Positions 45,997 through 56,109 of a DNA stretch of 64,000 nt are shown here, piece after piece (position 1 is the first letter of the stretch; every line of letters begins with the position of its first letter). The notes beneath the pieces are model-generated. The model worked only from the letters and a program-made list of their open reading frames with translations. It ran no database searches and was not told the origin of the DNA. Where the stretch lies: positions 546,056 through 610,055 of the forward strand of contig NZ_RCOG02000012.1 of NCBI RefSeq assembly GCF_009663685.2. The letters run 5' to 3'. This DNA comes from Cupriavidus sp. U2. GTDB taxonomy: Bacteria; Pseudomonadota; Gammaproteobacteria; Burkholderiales; Burkholderiaceae. The translations under genes and the position numbers were made by a program.

Positions 45997-47292
45997 ATGA
46001 CCTCTCTGCACGACCGTCACATCAAGCCGCTGATCCTGGCCGGCCTGGACGGCAAGAACTGGCACCTCGAGGACTACGTCAAGCGCGGCGGCTACGCCCA
46101 GCTGCGCCGTATCCTCGAGCAGAAGGTAACGCCCGAGCAGGTGATTGCCGACGTCAAGGCCTCGGGCCTGCGCGGCCGGGGCGGTGCGGGTTTTCCGACC
46201 GGCCTGAAGTGGAGCTTCATGCCGCGTTCGTTCCCGGGTCAGAAGTACCTGGTCTGCAATACCGACGAGGGCGAGCCCGGCACGTTCAAGGACCGTGACA
46301 TCATCCGCTACAACCCCCATGCGCTGATCGAAGGCATGGCCATCGGGGCGTACGCGATGGGCATCACCGTGGGTTACAACTACATCCACGGCGAAATCTG
46401 GAACGAATACAAGATCTTCGAGGAAGCCCTCGAGGAGGCTCGCCGCGCCGGTTTCCTGGGCGACAACATCCTGGGTTCGGGCTTCGACTTCCAGTTGCAT
46501 GCCCACCACGGCTACGGCGCGTACATCTGCGGCGAGGAAACCGCGCTGCTCGAATCGCTGGAAGGCAAGAAAGGCCAGCCGCGCTTCAAGCCGCCTTTCC
46601 CGGCCAGCTTCGGCCTGTACGGCAAGCCGACCACCATCAACAACACCGAGACGTTCGCAGCGGTGCCGTTCCTCCTGGCCGTGGGCCCGGACGAATACCT
46701 GAAGATGGGCAAGCCGAACAACGGCGGCACCAAGATCTTCTCGATCTCCGGCGACGTCGAGCGTCCGGGCAACTACGAAATCCCGCTGGGCACGCCGTTC
46801 TCCACGCTGCTGGAGCTGGCGGGTGGCATGCGCGGCGGCAAGGCGCTCAAGGCGGTGATCCCTGGCGGATCGTCGGCGCCCGTGGTGCCGGCCGACCTGA
46901 TGATGGCGTCGACCATGGACTACGACTCGATCGCCAAGGCCGGCTCGATGCTGGGCTCGGGCGCCGTGATCGTCATGGACGAAACGCGCTGCATGGTGCG
47001 GTCGCTGCTGCGCCTGTCGTATTTCTACTTTGAAGAGTCGTGCGGCCAGTGCACGCCGTGCCGTGAAGGCACCGGCTGGCTCTACCGCATGGTGAATCGT
47101 ATTGAACACGGAGAAGGCCGCCAGGAAGATCTGGACCTGCTCAATAACGTCGCGGAAAACATCATGGGTCGCACGATTTGCGCGCTCGGCGATGCCGCGG
47201 CGATGCCGGTACGCGGCATGCTCAAGCACTACTGGAAAGAGTTCGAATATCACGTCGAACACAAGCAGTGCATGGTCCCGGCCCATTCCTGA
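45997..47292 (+). CDS. nuoF: NADH-quinone oxidoreductase subunit F
   Basis: 431 aa. Binds NADH and FMN and carries cluster N3. FMN/NADH motifs [17 protein letters not shown] and [17 protein letters not shown]; the [4Fe-4S] ligands in [18 protein letters not shown]. Starts one base after the nuoE stop. Confidence 0.98.
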   Translation: MTSLHDRHIKPLILAGLDGKNWHLEDYVKRGGYAQLRRILEQKVTPEQVIADVKASGLRGRGGAGFPTGLKWSFMPRSFPGQKYLVCNTDEGEPGTFKDRDIIRYNPHALIEGMAIGAYAMGITVGYNYIHGEIWNEYKIFEEALEEARRAGFLGDNILGSGFDFQLHAHHGYGAYICGEETALLESLEGKKGQPRFKPPFPASFGLYGKPTTINNTETFAAVPFLLAVGPDEYLKMGKPNNGGTKIFSISGDVERPGNYEIPLGTPFSTLLELAGGMRGGKALKAVIPGGSSAPVVPADLMMASTMDYDSIAKAGSMLGSGAVIVMDETRCMVRSLLRLSYFYFEESCGQCTPCREGTGWLYRMVNRIEHGEGRQEDLDLLNNVAENIMGRTICALGDAAAMPVRGMLKHYWKEFEYHVEHKQCMVPAHS

Positions 47293-47305
47293 AGCGTGGC
47301 AGAAC

Positions 47306-49678
47306 ATGGTTGAACTCGAGATCGACGGCAAGAAGGTAGAGGTTGCGGAAGGCAGCCTCGTGATGGAAGCGGCCCGCAAGCTGGGCACCTACATCCCGCA
47401 CTTCTGCTACCACCGCAAACTGTCCATCGCGGCGAACTGCCGCATGTGCCTGGTCGAAGTGGAAAAGGCGCCCAAGGCGCTGCCCGCCTGCGCCACCCCG
47501 GTGACGCCCGGCATGAAGGTCTTCACGAACTCCGAAAAGGCTGTCAAGGCCCAGAAGTCCGTGATGGAATTCCTGCTGATCAATCACCCGCTCGACTGCC
47601 CGATCTGCGATCAGGGCGGCGAATGCCAGCTGCAGGATCTGGCCGTGGGCTACGGTGCCTCGGAGTCGCGCTACAAGGAAGAAAAGCGCGTGGTGTTCCA
47701 CAAGAACGTGGGCCCGCTGATCTCCATGGAGGAGATGACCCGCTGCATCCACTGCACCCGCTGCGTGCGCTTTGGCCAGGAAGTGGCCGGCGTGATGGAG
47801 CTGGGCATGCTGAACCGTGGCGAACACTCGGAAATCACGACGTTCGTCGGCCAGACCGTGGATTCGGAACTGTCCGGCAACATGATCGACCTGTGCCCGG
47901 TCGGTGCGCTGACCAGCAAGCCGTTCCGTTATTCGGCCCGTACGTGGGAACTGGCTCGTCGCAAGTCGGTGTCGCCGCACGACGGCGTGGGCGCCAACCT
48001 CGTGGTCCAGACCAAGAACCAGCGCGTGATGCGCGTGGTGCCGCTGGAGAACGAAGACGTCAACGAGTGCTGGATCTCCGACAAGGACCGCTTCTCGTAC
48101 GAAGGTGTGAACAGTGCCGACCGTCTGACCCGCCCGATGCTCAAGCAGGGCAACCAGTGGATGGAAACCGACTGGCAGACCGCGCTGGAATACGTGGCCA
48201 ACGGCCTGGCAAGCATCAAGCGTGACCATGGTGCCGACCAGATCGCCGCCATTGCCAGTCCGCACAGCACGCTGGAAGAACTGTTCCTGCTGGGCAAGCT
48301 CGTCCGTGGCCTGGGCAGCGACAACGTGGACTTCCGCCTGCGCCAGACCGATTTCTCGGCCGCGCTGAAGGGCGCGCCGTGGCTGGGCATGCCGATTGCC
48401 GACGTCACCACGCTGCAACGCGCGCTGGTGATTGGCGCTTCGCTGCGCAAGGATCAGCCGCTGCTGGCCTCCCGCCTGCGTCAGGCCGCCAAGAAGGGGG
48501 CCCGCGTGGCCGTGATCGGTACCGGCGGTGAAGACCTGCTGATGCCGCTGGCCGCACGTATCGACGTGGCGCCGTCGGGCTGGACGGCCGCACTGGCCGG
48601 CGTGGCCCGTGCCGTGGCCGCCGCCAAGGGCGTGGCCGCTCCGGCCGGGACCGATGGTTTCGACGGTGGCGATGCCGCCAGGACCGTGGCCGATGCGCTG
48701 CTGTCGGGCGAGCGCCGTGCCGTGTTCCTCGGCAACGAAGCCGTGCGTCACCCGCAATTCTCGGCGCTGCACGCGCTGGCCCAGTGGATCGCAACCGAAA
48801 CGGGGGCCACGCTGGGCTTCCTGACCGAGGCGGCCAACACCGTCGGCGGCTACATCGCCGGCGCGCTGCCGCAACAGGGCGGTGCCAATGCCCAGGCAAT
48901 GTTCGATGCGCCGCGCAAGGCATACATCGTGCTGAACGCCGAAGCCGAATTCGATACCGCCGATGCACGCAAGGCCCTGGCCGCGCTGCAGCAGGCCGGT
49001 ACCGTCGTGGTGCTGTCGCCGTTCCGCTCGGAAGCGGCCATGCAATACGCCGACGTGATCCTGCCGATCGCGCCGTTCACCGAGACCGCCGGTACGTTCG
49101 TGAACGCCGAGGGCCGTGCCCAGAGCTTCAACGGCGTGGTGCGCGCGCTGGGTGAATCGCGTCCGGGCTGGAAGGTGCTGCGTGTGCTCGGCAACCTGCT
49201 CGACGTGCCGGGCTTCGACTTCGAAACCGCCGAAGCCGTGCGCGATGCCGCACTGGTGAAGCTGGCTCCGGCGCAGCTGAACAACGCTACGGATGCCCCG
49301 ATCCGCGTGACGGCAGCCGCCACCACCGGTATCGAGCGCATCGCCGATGTGCCGATCTACCACGCCGACCCGATCGTGCGTCGTGCCGATTCGCTGCAGC
49401 TGACCGCTGCAGCGCGCCGCGCGATGACGGTGGGCCTGTCGTCGGAACTGTTCGCCAAGCTGGGCGTGCAGGCGGGCGACCCGGTGCGCGTGACGCAGGA
49501 CGGTGCCAGCGTGGTGCTGCCCGCGGCGCTGGAAAAAACGCTGCCGGCCAATGCCGTGCGCGTGCCGGCCGCCACCGTGGCCGCCGCAACGCTGGGCGCG
49601 CTGTTCGGTACCGTCACCGTTGAGAAAGCCATCGACCTGTCGGCCGGCCAGGGTGCCGCCGCGACGGCCACCGTATAA
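47306..49678 (+). CDS. nuoG: NADH-quinone oxidoreductase subunit G
   Basis: 790 aa from the ATG at 47306 (MVELEIDGKKVEVAEG); longer readings run into nuoF. The N-terminal part has the [2Fe-2S] site (HFCYHRK, NCRMCLVEVEKAPKALPAC), the Cys/His site CPICDQGGECQLQD and CIHCTRCVRF, and N5/N4 region LCPVGALTSKPFRY. The remaining two-thirds is a molybdopterin oxidoreductase-like fold without cofactor. It carries electrons from NuoEF to NuoI. Confidence 0.97.
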   Translation: MVELEIDGKKVEVAEGSLVMEAARKLGTYIPHFCYHRKLSIAANCRMCLVEVEKAPKALPACATPVTPGMKVFTNSEKAVKAQKSVMEFLLINHPLDCPICDQGGECQLQDLAVGYGASESRYKEEKRVVFHKNVGPLISMEEMTRCIHCTRCVRFGQEVAGVMELGMLNRGEHSEITTFVGQTVDSELSGNMIDLCPVGALTSKPFRYSARTWELARRKSVSPHDGVGANLVVQTKNQRVMRVVPLENEDVNECWISDKDRFSYEGVNSADRLTRPMLKQGNQWMETDWQTALEYVANGLASIKRDHGADQIAAIASPHSTLEELFLLGKLVRGLGSDNVDFRLRQTDFSAALKGAPWLGMPIADVTTLQRALVIGASLRKDQPLLASRLRQAAKKGARVAVIGTGGEDLLMPLAARIDVAPSGWTAALAGVARAVAAAKGVAAPAGTDGFDGGDAARTVADALLSGERRAVFLGNEAVRHPQFSALHALAQWIATETGATLGFLTEAANTVGGYIAGALPQQGGANAQAMFDAPRKAYIVLNAEAEFDTADARKALAALQQAGTVVVLSPFRSEAAMQYADVILPIAPFTETAGTFVNAEGRAQSFNGVVRALGESRPGWKVLRVLGNLLDVPGFDFETAEAVRDAALVKLAPAQLNNATDAPIRVTAAATTGIERIADVPIYHADPIVRRADSLQLTAAARRAMTVGLSSELFAKLGVQAGDPVRVTQDGASVVLPAALEKTLPANAVRVPAATVAAATLGALFGTVTVEKAIDLSAGQGAAATATV

Positions 49679-49696
49679 GAAGAGCGAGATAGCAAC

Positions 49697-50761
49697 ATGA
49701 TCGATCTCATTACCTCGCAGGGCCAGGCCATCTTCGGCAGCGCTTGGACGCTGATCTGGATCCTGATCCGTGCCGTGGTCATTGTGGTGCCGGTGCTGCT
49801 GTGCGTGGCCTACCTGATTCTGTGGGAACGGAAGCTGATCGGCTGGATGCACGTCCGTATCGGCCCGAACCGCGTGGGTCCGCTGGGCCTGCTGCAGCCG
49901 ATTGCCGACGTGCTGAAGCTGCTGCTCAAGGAAGTGATGTTCCCGTCGCAGATCAACCGGATGATGTATCTGGTTGCGCCGCTGATGGTGCTGGTGCCGG
50001 CAGTGGCCGTCTGGGCCGTGATTCCGTTCCAGCCCGAAGTGGTGATGGCGGACGTCAACGCCGGCCTGCTGTACGTGATGGCCATCAGCTCGGTGGGCGT
50101 GTACGGTGTGATCCTGGCGGGCTGGGCATCGAACTCGAAGTACGCGTTCATCGGCGCCATGCGTGCCGCGGCGCAGATGGTGTCGTATGAAATCGCCATG
50201 GGCTTCGCGCTGGTGACCGTGCTGATGGTGGCCGGCAGCCTGAACCTGTCGACGATCGTGAACAGCCAGAACGTGGGCTACTTCGCGGACATGGGCATCA
50301 ACATCCTGTCGTGGAACTGGCTGCCGCTGCTGCCGATGTTCGCCGTGTACTTCATCTCGGGCGTGGCGGAAACCAACCGCCATCCGTTCGACGTGGTGGA
50401 AGGCGAGTCGGAAATCGTGGCCGGTCACATGATCGAATATTCGGGCATGACGTTCGCGCTGTTCTTCCTGGCCGAGTACATCAACATGATCATCATCTCG
50501 ACGATGACCTCGCTGATGTTCCTTGGTGGCTGGGCGCCGCCGTTCTCGAGCGTGATCACGAATGCGGTCCCGGGCTTCTTCTGGCTGGTGATCAAGGTTT
50601 TCCTGCTGCTGTCGGTGTTCATCTGGATTCGTGCCTCGTTCCCGCGTTACCGCTATGACCAGATCATGCGTCTGGGCTGGAAGATCTTCATTCCGCTGAC
50701 CGTGGCGTGGCTGATCATTGTGGCGATCTGGATCAAGTCGCCGTGGAACATCTGGCACTAA
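49697..50761 (+). CDS. nuoH: NADH-quinone oxidoreductase subunit H
   Basis: 354 aa. Membrane subunit that contacts the quinone cavity; eight helices. Signature [21 protein letters not shown] and the acidic loop [23 protein letters not shown], then [20 protein letters not shown]. Lies 18 bp after nuoG. Confidence 0.98.
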   Translation: MIDLITSQGQAIFGSAWTLIWILIRAVVIVVPVLLCVAYLILWERKLIGWMHVRIGPNRVGPLGLLQPIADVLKLLLKEVMFPSQINRMMYLVAPLMVLVPAVAVWAVIPFQPEVVMADVNAGLLYVMAISSVGVYGVILAGWASNSKYAFIGAMRAAAQMVSYEIAMGFALVTVLMVAGSLNLSTIVNSQNVGYFADMGINILSWNWLPLLPMFAVYFISGVAETNRHPFDVVEGESEIVAGHMIEYSGMTFALFFLAEYINMIIISTMTSLMFLGGWAPPFSSVITNAVPGFFWLVIKVFLLLSVFIWIRASFPRYRYDQIMRLGWKIFIPLTVAWLIIVAIWIKSPWNIWH

Positions 50762-50832
50762 GAGGCCAGGCGACGGCGCGCCGCCCGAACGGGCAGGGCG
50801 CGCCGCGCGGAAATACTTAGGAAGCAATCGTC

Positions 50833-51324
50833 ATGCTGATCGCCATCAAGGACTTCTTTAACAGCCTGCTCCTGAAGGAACTCTTCAAGGGCATGGCACT
50901 TACCGGCCGCTATCTCTTCGCCCGGAAGGTGACTGTCCAGTTCCCGGAAGAGAAGACGCCGATGTCGCCGCGTTTCCGCGGCCTGCACGCACTGCGCCGC
51001 TACCCGAACGGGGAAGAGCGTTGCATCGCCTGCAAGCTGTGCGAAGCGGTGTGCCCGGCCATGGCCATTACGATCGAGTCGGATGTGCGTAACGACGGCA
51101 CCCGCCGCACCACGCGCTACGACATCGATCTGACCAAGTGCATTTTCTGCGGTTTCTGCGAAGAAGCCTGCCCGGTCGACGCGGTCGTCGAAACGCATAT
51201 TTTCGAATACCACGGCGAGAAGCGCGGCGACCTGTACTTCACGAAGGACATGCTGCTGGCAGTGGGCGACCGCTACGAGCCGCAGATCGCGGCAGCCAAG
51301 GCCGCGGACGCGAAGTACCGCTAA
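50833..51324 (+). CDS. nuoI: NADH-quinone oxidoreductase subunit I
   Basis: 163 aa. Two [4Fe-4S] ferredoxin motifs, [16 protein letters not shown] and [16 protein letters not shown], for clusters N6a and N6b, preceded by an amphipathic N-terminal helix. Transfers electrons to NuoB. Followed by a 164-bp hairpin-rich spacer. Confidence 0.98.
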   Translation: MLIAIKDFFNSLLLKELFKGMALTGRYLFARKVTVQFPEEKTPMSPRFRGLHALRRYPNGEERCIACKLCEAVCPAMAITIESDVRNDGTRRTTRYDIDLTKCIFCGFCEEACPVDAVVETHIFEYHGEKRGDLYFTKDMLLAVGDRYEPQIAAAKAADAKYR

Positions 51325-51488
51325 GCGTACCGGCAGGACGGGAGCCGGGCACGCGGTGCGCGGTTCCCGGCAACGAATTTGAAGTCGCCCCGCAAGGGGC
51401 ACAACCAAGAGAAGCAAGTCGCGCAAGGCGCGGCTGCCCCGACGGGCAGCCCGGACCGGCGCGGCCCAAAGAGGATCCGATAGGGACC
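51325..51488 (+). other. Hairpin-rich spacer nuoI-nuoJ
   Basis: 164 bp, no gene. At least four short stems follow one another: GGGAGCCG..CGGTTCCC, GCCCC-GCAA-GGGGC, CGCG-CAAGG-CGCG and GCTGCCC-CGAC-GGGCAGC. Its first bases (TAAGCGTACCGGCAG) resemble those of the nuoD-nuoE spacer (TAAGGGATACCGGCAG). Confidence 0.55.
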
Positions 51489-52130
51489 ATGGAACTCACG
51501 ACAGCCATCTTCTATGCCTTTGCCCTGGTGCTGGTGCTCTCCGCACTGAAAGTCATCACGGCAAAGAACCCGGTGCATTCCGCACTGTTCCTCGTCCTGG
51601 CGTTCTTCACCGCCGCGGCGATCTGGATGATCCTGAAGGCCGAGTTCCTCGCCATCCTGCTCGTGCTGGTGTACGTAGGTGCGGTGATGGTGCTGTTCCT
51701 GTTCGTGGTGATGATGATCGATATCGATATCGAGCACCTGCGCCGCGACTTCTGGACGTACGTGCCGATGGCGTCGATCGTCGGTGCGCTGATCATCGCC
51801 GAAATGGCCATCGTGCTGGTGCGCAACTTCATCGGCACCACCAACGCCGTGCTGCCGCCGGGTGCGCAGGACCCGAATTATTCGAACACCGCCGCGCTGG
51901 GCAAGCTGATCTACACCGACTACGTGTACGCCTTCGAAGTGGCCGGCATCATCCTGCTGGTGGCCATCGTGGCCGCCGTGGCCCTGACGCTGCGCCGCCG
52001 CAAGGACGTCAAGGCGCAGGACGTGGGTGCCCAGCTGCGTGTACGCCGCGACGAGCGCGTGCGCATGGTGAAGATGCCGGCCGAGGGCCGGGCCGAAGCG
52101 GATGCTGCTGCGTCCGCCAACAAGAACTAA
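51489..52130 (+). CDS. nuoJ: NADH-quinone oxidoreductase subunit J
   Basis: 213 aa from the ATG at 51489 ([17 protein letters not shown]). Five membrane helices with the conserved [17 protein letters not shown] segment near the pi-bulge of helix 3. The C-terminal ~50 residues are charged and cytoplasmic. Upstream in-frame extension into nuoI is not supported. Confidence 0.97.
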   Translation: MELTTAIFYAFALVLVLSALKVITAKNPVHSALFLVLAFFTAAAIWMILKAEFLAILLVLVYVGAVMVLFLFVVMMIDIDIEHLRRDFWTYVPMASIVGALIIAEMAIVLVRNFIGTTNAVLPPGAQDPNYSNTAALGKLIYTDYVYAFEVAGIILLVAIVAAVALTLRRRKDVKAQDVGAQLRVRRDERVRMVKMPAEGRAEADAAASANKN

Positions 52131-52146
52131 GCCCGGAGAACCCGCT

Positions 52147-52452
52147 GTGCTGTCTCTCGCTCACTTTCTCGTCCTCGGTGCCATCCTGTTCGCGATCAGC
52201 ATCGTTGGCATCTTCCTGAACCGCAAGAACGTCATCGTGCTGCTGATGGCGCTCGAACTGATGCTGCTTGCGGTGAACATGAATTTCGTCGCCTTCTCGC
52301 ACTACATGGGCGACCTGGCCGGACAGGTTTTCGTTTTCTTCATCCTTACGGTGGCCGCCGCCGAGTCGGCAATCGGTCTGGCAATCCTGGTCGTGCTGTT
52401 CCGTAACCTGGACACGATCAACGTGGACGACATGGATACCCTCAAGGGCTGA
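52147..52452 (+). CDS. nuoK: NADH-quinone oxidoreductase subunit K
   Basis: 101 aa from a GTG start ([18 protein letters not shown]), the exact length usual for the family. Three helices with the two conserved membrane glutamates in [16 protein letters not shown] and [14 protein letters not shown]. Related to MrpC of Na+/H+ antiporters and part of the proton path. Confidence 0.97.
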   Translation: MLSLAHFLVLGAILFAISIVGIFLNRKNVIVLLMALELMLLAVNMNFVAFSHYMGDLAGQVFVFFILTVAAAESAIGLAILVVLFRNLDTINVDDMDTLKG

Positions 52453-52511
52453 CATGAACGCTCACGACATGAACCAAGACTGCACCCCGACCGCACACCA
52501 ATAAGCGTCCT

Positions 52512-54596
52512 ATGGCAACCACGCTCAACCCCAACCTGCTGCTGGCGATCGCGCTGGCACCGCTCGCCGGTGCCGCGATAGCCGGTCTGTTCGGTACCAA
52601 GTTCTTCGGCACGTTCTCCTCGGAGACGCGCGGCGGCCGCATCGTGGCCCACTCGGCAACGATCCTCGGTGTCGCCATCTCGTTCGTCCTCTCCGTGATG
52701 GTGCTGCTCGACGTGATGAACGGCGCCGGCTACAACGCCACCGTGTACGAATGGATGACCATCGGCTCGCTGAAGATGGAAGTCGGCTTCCTGGTCGATT
52801 CCCTGACGGCGATGATGATGGTCGTGGTGACCTTCGTCTCGCTGATGGTGCACATCTACACCGTCGGCTACATGGACGGGGACCCCGGCTACAACCGCTT
52901 CTTCGCCTACATCTCGCTGTTCACCTTCTCGATGCTGATGCTGGTGATGAGCAACAACTTCCTGCAGCTGTTCTTCGGCTGGGAAGCTGTGGGCCTGGTG
53001 TCGTACCTGCTGATCGGCTTCTGGTACACGCGTCCGACCGCGATCTTCGCCAACCTGAAGGCGTTCCTGGTCAACCGCGTGGGTGACTTCGGCTTCATCC
53101 TCGGTATCGGCCTGCTGCTGGCGTACAGCGGCAGCATGAACTACACGGACGTGTTCGCCCAGCGCGAGCAGCTGGCAACCGTGATCTTCCCGGGCACCGA
53201 CTGGCTGATGATCACCGTGGCGTGCATCTGCCTGTTCATCGGCGCGATGGGCAAGTCGGCGCAGTTCCCGCTGCACGTGTGGCTGCCTGACTCGATGGAA
53301 GGCCCGACCCCGATCTCCGCACTGATCCACGCGGCAACCATGGTGACGGCCGGTATCTTCATGGTGTCGCGCATGTCGCCGCTGTTCGAGCTGTCGGACA
53401 CCGCCCTGTCGTTCGTGATGGTCATCGGCGGCATCACGGCACTGTTCATGGGCTTCCTGGGCATCATCCAGAACGACATCAAGCGCGTGGTGGCGTACTC
53501 CACGCTGTCGCAGCTGGGCTACATGACCGTGGCCCTGGGCGCTTCGGCCTACTCGGTGGCCGTGTTCCACCTGATGACCCACGCGTTCTTCAAGGCGCTG
53601 CTGTTCCTTGCGGCCGGTTCGGTCATCATCGGCATGCACCACGACCAGGACATCCGCAACATGGGCGGCCTGCGCAAGTACATGCCGATCACCTGGATCA
53701 CGTCGCTGGTGGGTTCGCTGGCGCTGATCGGCACGCCGTTCTTCTCGGGCTTCTATTCGAAGGACTCGATCATCGAGGCCGTGGCCGAGTCGCACCTGGC
53801 CGGTTCGGGCTTCGCGTACTTCGCGGTGCTGGCTGGCGTGTTCGTCACCGCCTTCTACTCGTTCCGCATGTACTTCCTGGTGTTCCACGGTGAAGAGCGT
53901 TTCGGCAAGCCGCACGCGCACCACGACCACCACGAGGAGGAAGAGGAATCGCACGGCGACGACCACCACCATGGTCTGGCTCCGGGCCAGAAGCCGCACG
54001 AGTCGCCGTGGGTGGTGACGCTGCCGCTGGTGCTGCTGGCCATCCCGTCGGTGATCGTTGGCGCCATCGCCATCGAGCCGATGCTGTTCGGTGACTTCTT
54101 CAAGCATGGCCTGGCGTTCAAGGACGTGATCTTCGTCGGCGAGAACCATCACGCCATGGAAGAGCTGAAGGAAGCGTTCCACGGCTGGGTGCCGATGGCG
54201 ATTCACTCGCTGACGACTCCGGTGCTGTGGCTGGCCATTGCCGGTGTGGTGCTGTCGTGGTTCTTCTACATGAAGCGCCCGGACATTCCGGCCGCCATCA
54301 AGCAACGCTGCTCGGGTCTCTACAACCTGCTCGAGAACAAGTACTACATGGACGCGATCAACGAGGCGGTGTTTGCCCGTGGCGCGCGCCTGCTGGGTAC
54401 CGGCCTGTGGAAGGGTGGTGACCAGAGCTTCATCGACGGCCTGTTCGTCAATGGTTCGGCCCGTGTGGTGGCGTCGTTTGCCGCGGCCAGCCGTTACCTG
54501 CAGTCCGGCTACATCTACCATTACGCTTTCGCGATGATCCTCGGCATGCTGGTGCTGTTGACGCTGACGATCACTGGCGTGATAGGCACCAAGTGA
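52512..54596 (+). CDS. nuoL: NADH-quinone oxidoreductase subunit L
   Basis: 694 aa, longer than the ~613 of E. coli. Antiporter-like proton channel with the signatures FLVDSLTAMMMVVVTFVSL, GWEAVGLVSYLLIGFWYTRP, GAMGKSAQFPLHVWLPDSMEGP and THAFFKALLFLAAGSVI. Ends with the lateral helix along the membrane arm. The extra length includes a loop near residues 469-490 made almost wholly of His, Glu and Asp (HAHHDHHEEEEE...), which could bind metal ions or be a neutral linker. Confidence 0.97.
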   Translation: MATTLNPNLLLAIALAPLAGAAIAGLFGTKFFGTFSSETRGGRIVAHSATILGVAISFVLSVMVLLDVMNGAGYNATVYEWMTIGSLKMEVGFLVDSLTAMMMVVVTFVSLMVHIYTVGYMDGDPGYNRFFAYISLFTFSMLMLVMSNNFLQLFFGWEAVGLVSYLLIGFWYTRPTAIFANLKAFLVNRVGDFGFILGIGLLLAYSGSMNYTDVFAQREQLATVIFPGTDWLMITVACICLFIGAMGKSAQFPLHVWLPDSMEGPTPISALIHAATMVTAGIFMVSRMSPLFELSDTALSFVMVIGGITALFMGFLGIIQNDIKRVVAYSTLSQLGYMTVALGASAYSVAVFHLMTHAFFKALLFLAAGSVIIGMHHDQDIRNMGGLRKYMPITWITSLVGSLALIGTPFFSGFYSKDSIIEAVAESHLAGSGFAYFAVLAGVFVTAFYSFRMYFLVFHGEERFGKPHAHHDHHEEEEESHGDDHHHGLAPGQKPHESPWVVTLPLVLLAIPSVIVGAIAIEPMLFGDFFKHGLAFKDVIFVGENHHAMEELKEAFHGWVPMAIHSLTTPVLWLAIAGVVLSWFFYMKRPDIPAAIKQRCSGLYNLLENKYYMDAINEAVFARGARLLGTGLWKGGDQSFIDGLFVNGSARVVASFAAASRYLQSGYIYHYAFAMILGMLVLLTLTITGVIGTK

Positions 54597-54623
54597 TAGG
54601 CACCGAGTAAGGAAAACAAACAA

Positions 54624-56090
54624 ATGGTTCTGTCTCTCGCAATCTGGCTGCCTATCTTCTTCGGCCTGCTGGTATTGATGTTCGGCTCCGACAACAGCAA
54701 GGGCTTCGCGCGCTGGATGGCGCTGTTCGGTGCCATCGCCAGCTTCGCCGTGACGCTGCCGCTGGTCTTTCATTTCGATACGTCGACGGCTGCGATGCAG
54801 TTTGTCGAGCAGGCGAACTGGATCGAGCGCTTCAACATCGCCTATCACCTGGGCGTTGACGGCATCTCGATGTGGTTTGTCGTGCTGACCTCGTTCATCA
54901 CCGTGATCGTCGTGATCTCGGCCTGGGAAGTGATCACCGAACGGGTGGCCGAGTACATGGCCGCGTTCCTGATCCTGTCGGGTCTGATGGTGGGCGTGTT
55001 CTGCGCGCTGGACGGCATGCTGTTCTACGTGTTCTTCGAAGCCACGCTGATCCCGATGTACATCATCATCGGTGTCTGGGGTGGCCCGAACCGCGTGTAC
55101 GCCGCGTTCAAGTTCTTCCTCTACACGCTGCTGGGCTCCCTGCTGACGCTGGTTGCCCTGCTGTACCTGTACAACAAGACAGGTACGTTCGACATCCTGT
55201 CCTGGCACCAGGCCAAGCTGTCGTTCGAGGAGCAGATCCTGATCTTCCTGGCGCTCTTCATGGCCTTCGCCGTGAAGGTGCCGATGTGGCCGGTGCACAC
55301 CTGGCTGCCGGACGCCCACGTGGAAGCGCCGACCGGCGGTTCCGTGGTGCTGGCCGCGATCATGCTGAAGCTGGGCGCCTACGGCTTCCTGCGTTTCTCG
55401 CTGCCGATCGCGCCGGACGCCAGCCACTACATGGCACCGTTCATCATCACGATCTCGCTGGTCGCGGTGATCTACATCGGCCTCGTGGCGCTGGTCCAGG
55501 CCGACATGAAGAAGCTGGTGGCGTACTCGTCGATCGCCCACATGGGCTTCGTGACGCTGGGCTTCTTCATTTTCAACGACCTGGGCGTTGAAGGCGGCAT
55601 CATCCAGATGATCTCGCACGGCTTCGTGTCGGGCGCCATGTTCCTTGGCATCGGCGTGCTGTACGACCGCGTGCATTCGCGCCAGATCGCCGACTACGGC
55701 GGTGTGGTGAACGTGATGCCGAAGTTCGCCGCGTTCTCGGTGTTCTTCGCCATGGCAAACTGCGGCCTGCCGGCTACTTCCGGTTTCGTCGGCGAGTTCA
55801 TGGTCATCCTGGCCTCGGTCAAGTTCAATTTCTGGATCGGCCTGCTGGCTGCCACGGCCCTGATCCTGGGCGCGGCCTACTCGCTGTGGATGGTCAAGCG
55901 CGTGATCTTTGGCGATATCGTGCATCAGCACGTGCGTGAACTGGTAGACCTGAACAAGCGCGAATTCCTGATGTTCGGCCTGCTGGCCATCCTGACGCTG
56001 TACATGGGTCTGTACCCGAAACCCTTCACCGATGTGATGCACGCCTCGGTGGTGAACCTGCTGTCCCACGTGGCACAGTCCAAGCTGTAA
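54624..56090 (+). CDS. nuoM: NADH-quinone oxidoreductase subunit M
   Basis: 488 aa. Second antiporter-like subunit, about 14 helices. LGVDGISMWFVVLTSFITV, FEATLIPMYIIIGVWGG with the conserved glutamate, VKVPMWPVHTWLPDAHVEAP with the key lysine, and YSSIAHMGFVTLG. Start 27 bp after nuoL. Confidence 0.98.
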   Translation: MVLSLAIWLPIFFGLLVLMFGSDNSKGFARWMALFGAIASFAVTLPLVFHFDTSTAAMQFVEQANWIERFNIAYHLGVDGISMWFVVLTSFITVIVVISAWEVITERVAEYMAAFLILSGLMVGVFCALDGMLFYVFFEATLIPMYIIIGVWGGPNRVYAAFKFFLYTLLGSLLTLVALLYLYNKTGTFDILSWHQAKLSFEEQILIFLALFMAFAVKVPMWPVHTWLPDAHVEAPTGGSVVLAAIMLKLGAYGFLRFSLPIAPDASHYMAPFIITISLVAVIYIGLVALVQADMKKLVAYSSIAHMGFVTLGFFIFNDLGVEGGIIQMISHGFVSGAMFLGIGVLYDRVHSRQIADYGGVVNVMPKFAAFSVFFAMANCGLPATSGFVGEFMVILASVKFNFWIGLLAATALILGAAYSLWMVKRVIFGDIVHQHVRELVDLNKREFLMFGLLAILTLYMGLYPKPFTDVMHASVVNLLSHVAQSKL

Positions 56091-56109
56091 GCGGGGGAGA
56101 GAAACCAAC

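Noticed and set aside
47222..50827. Minus-strand open frame of 1201 codons opposite nuoG-nuoH
   Set aside because: Same reason: high-GC antisense shadow with a biased His/Arg/Gln composition.
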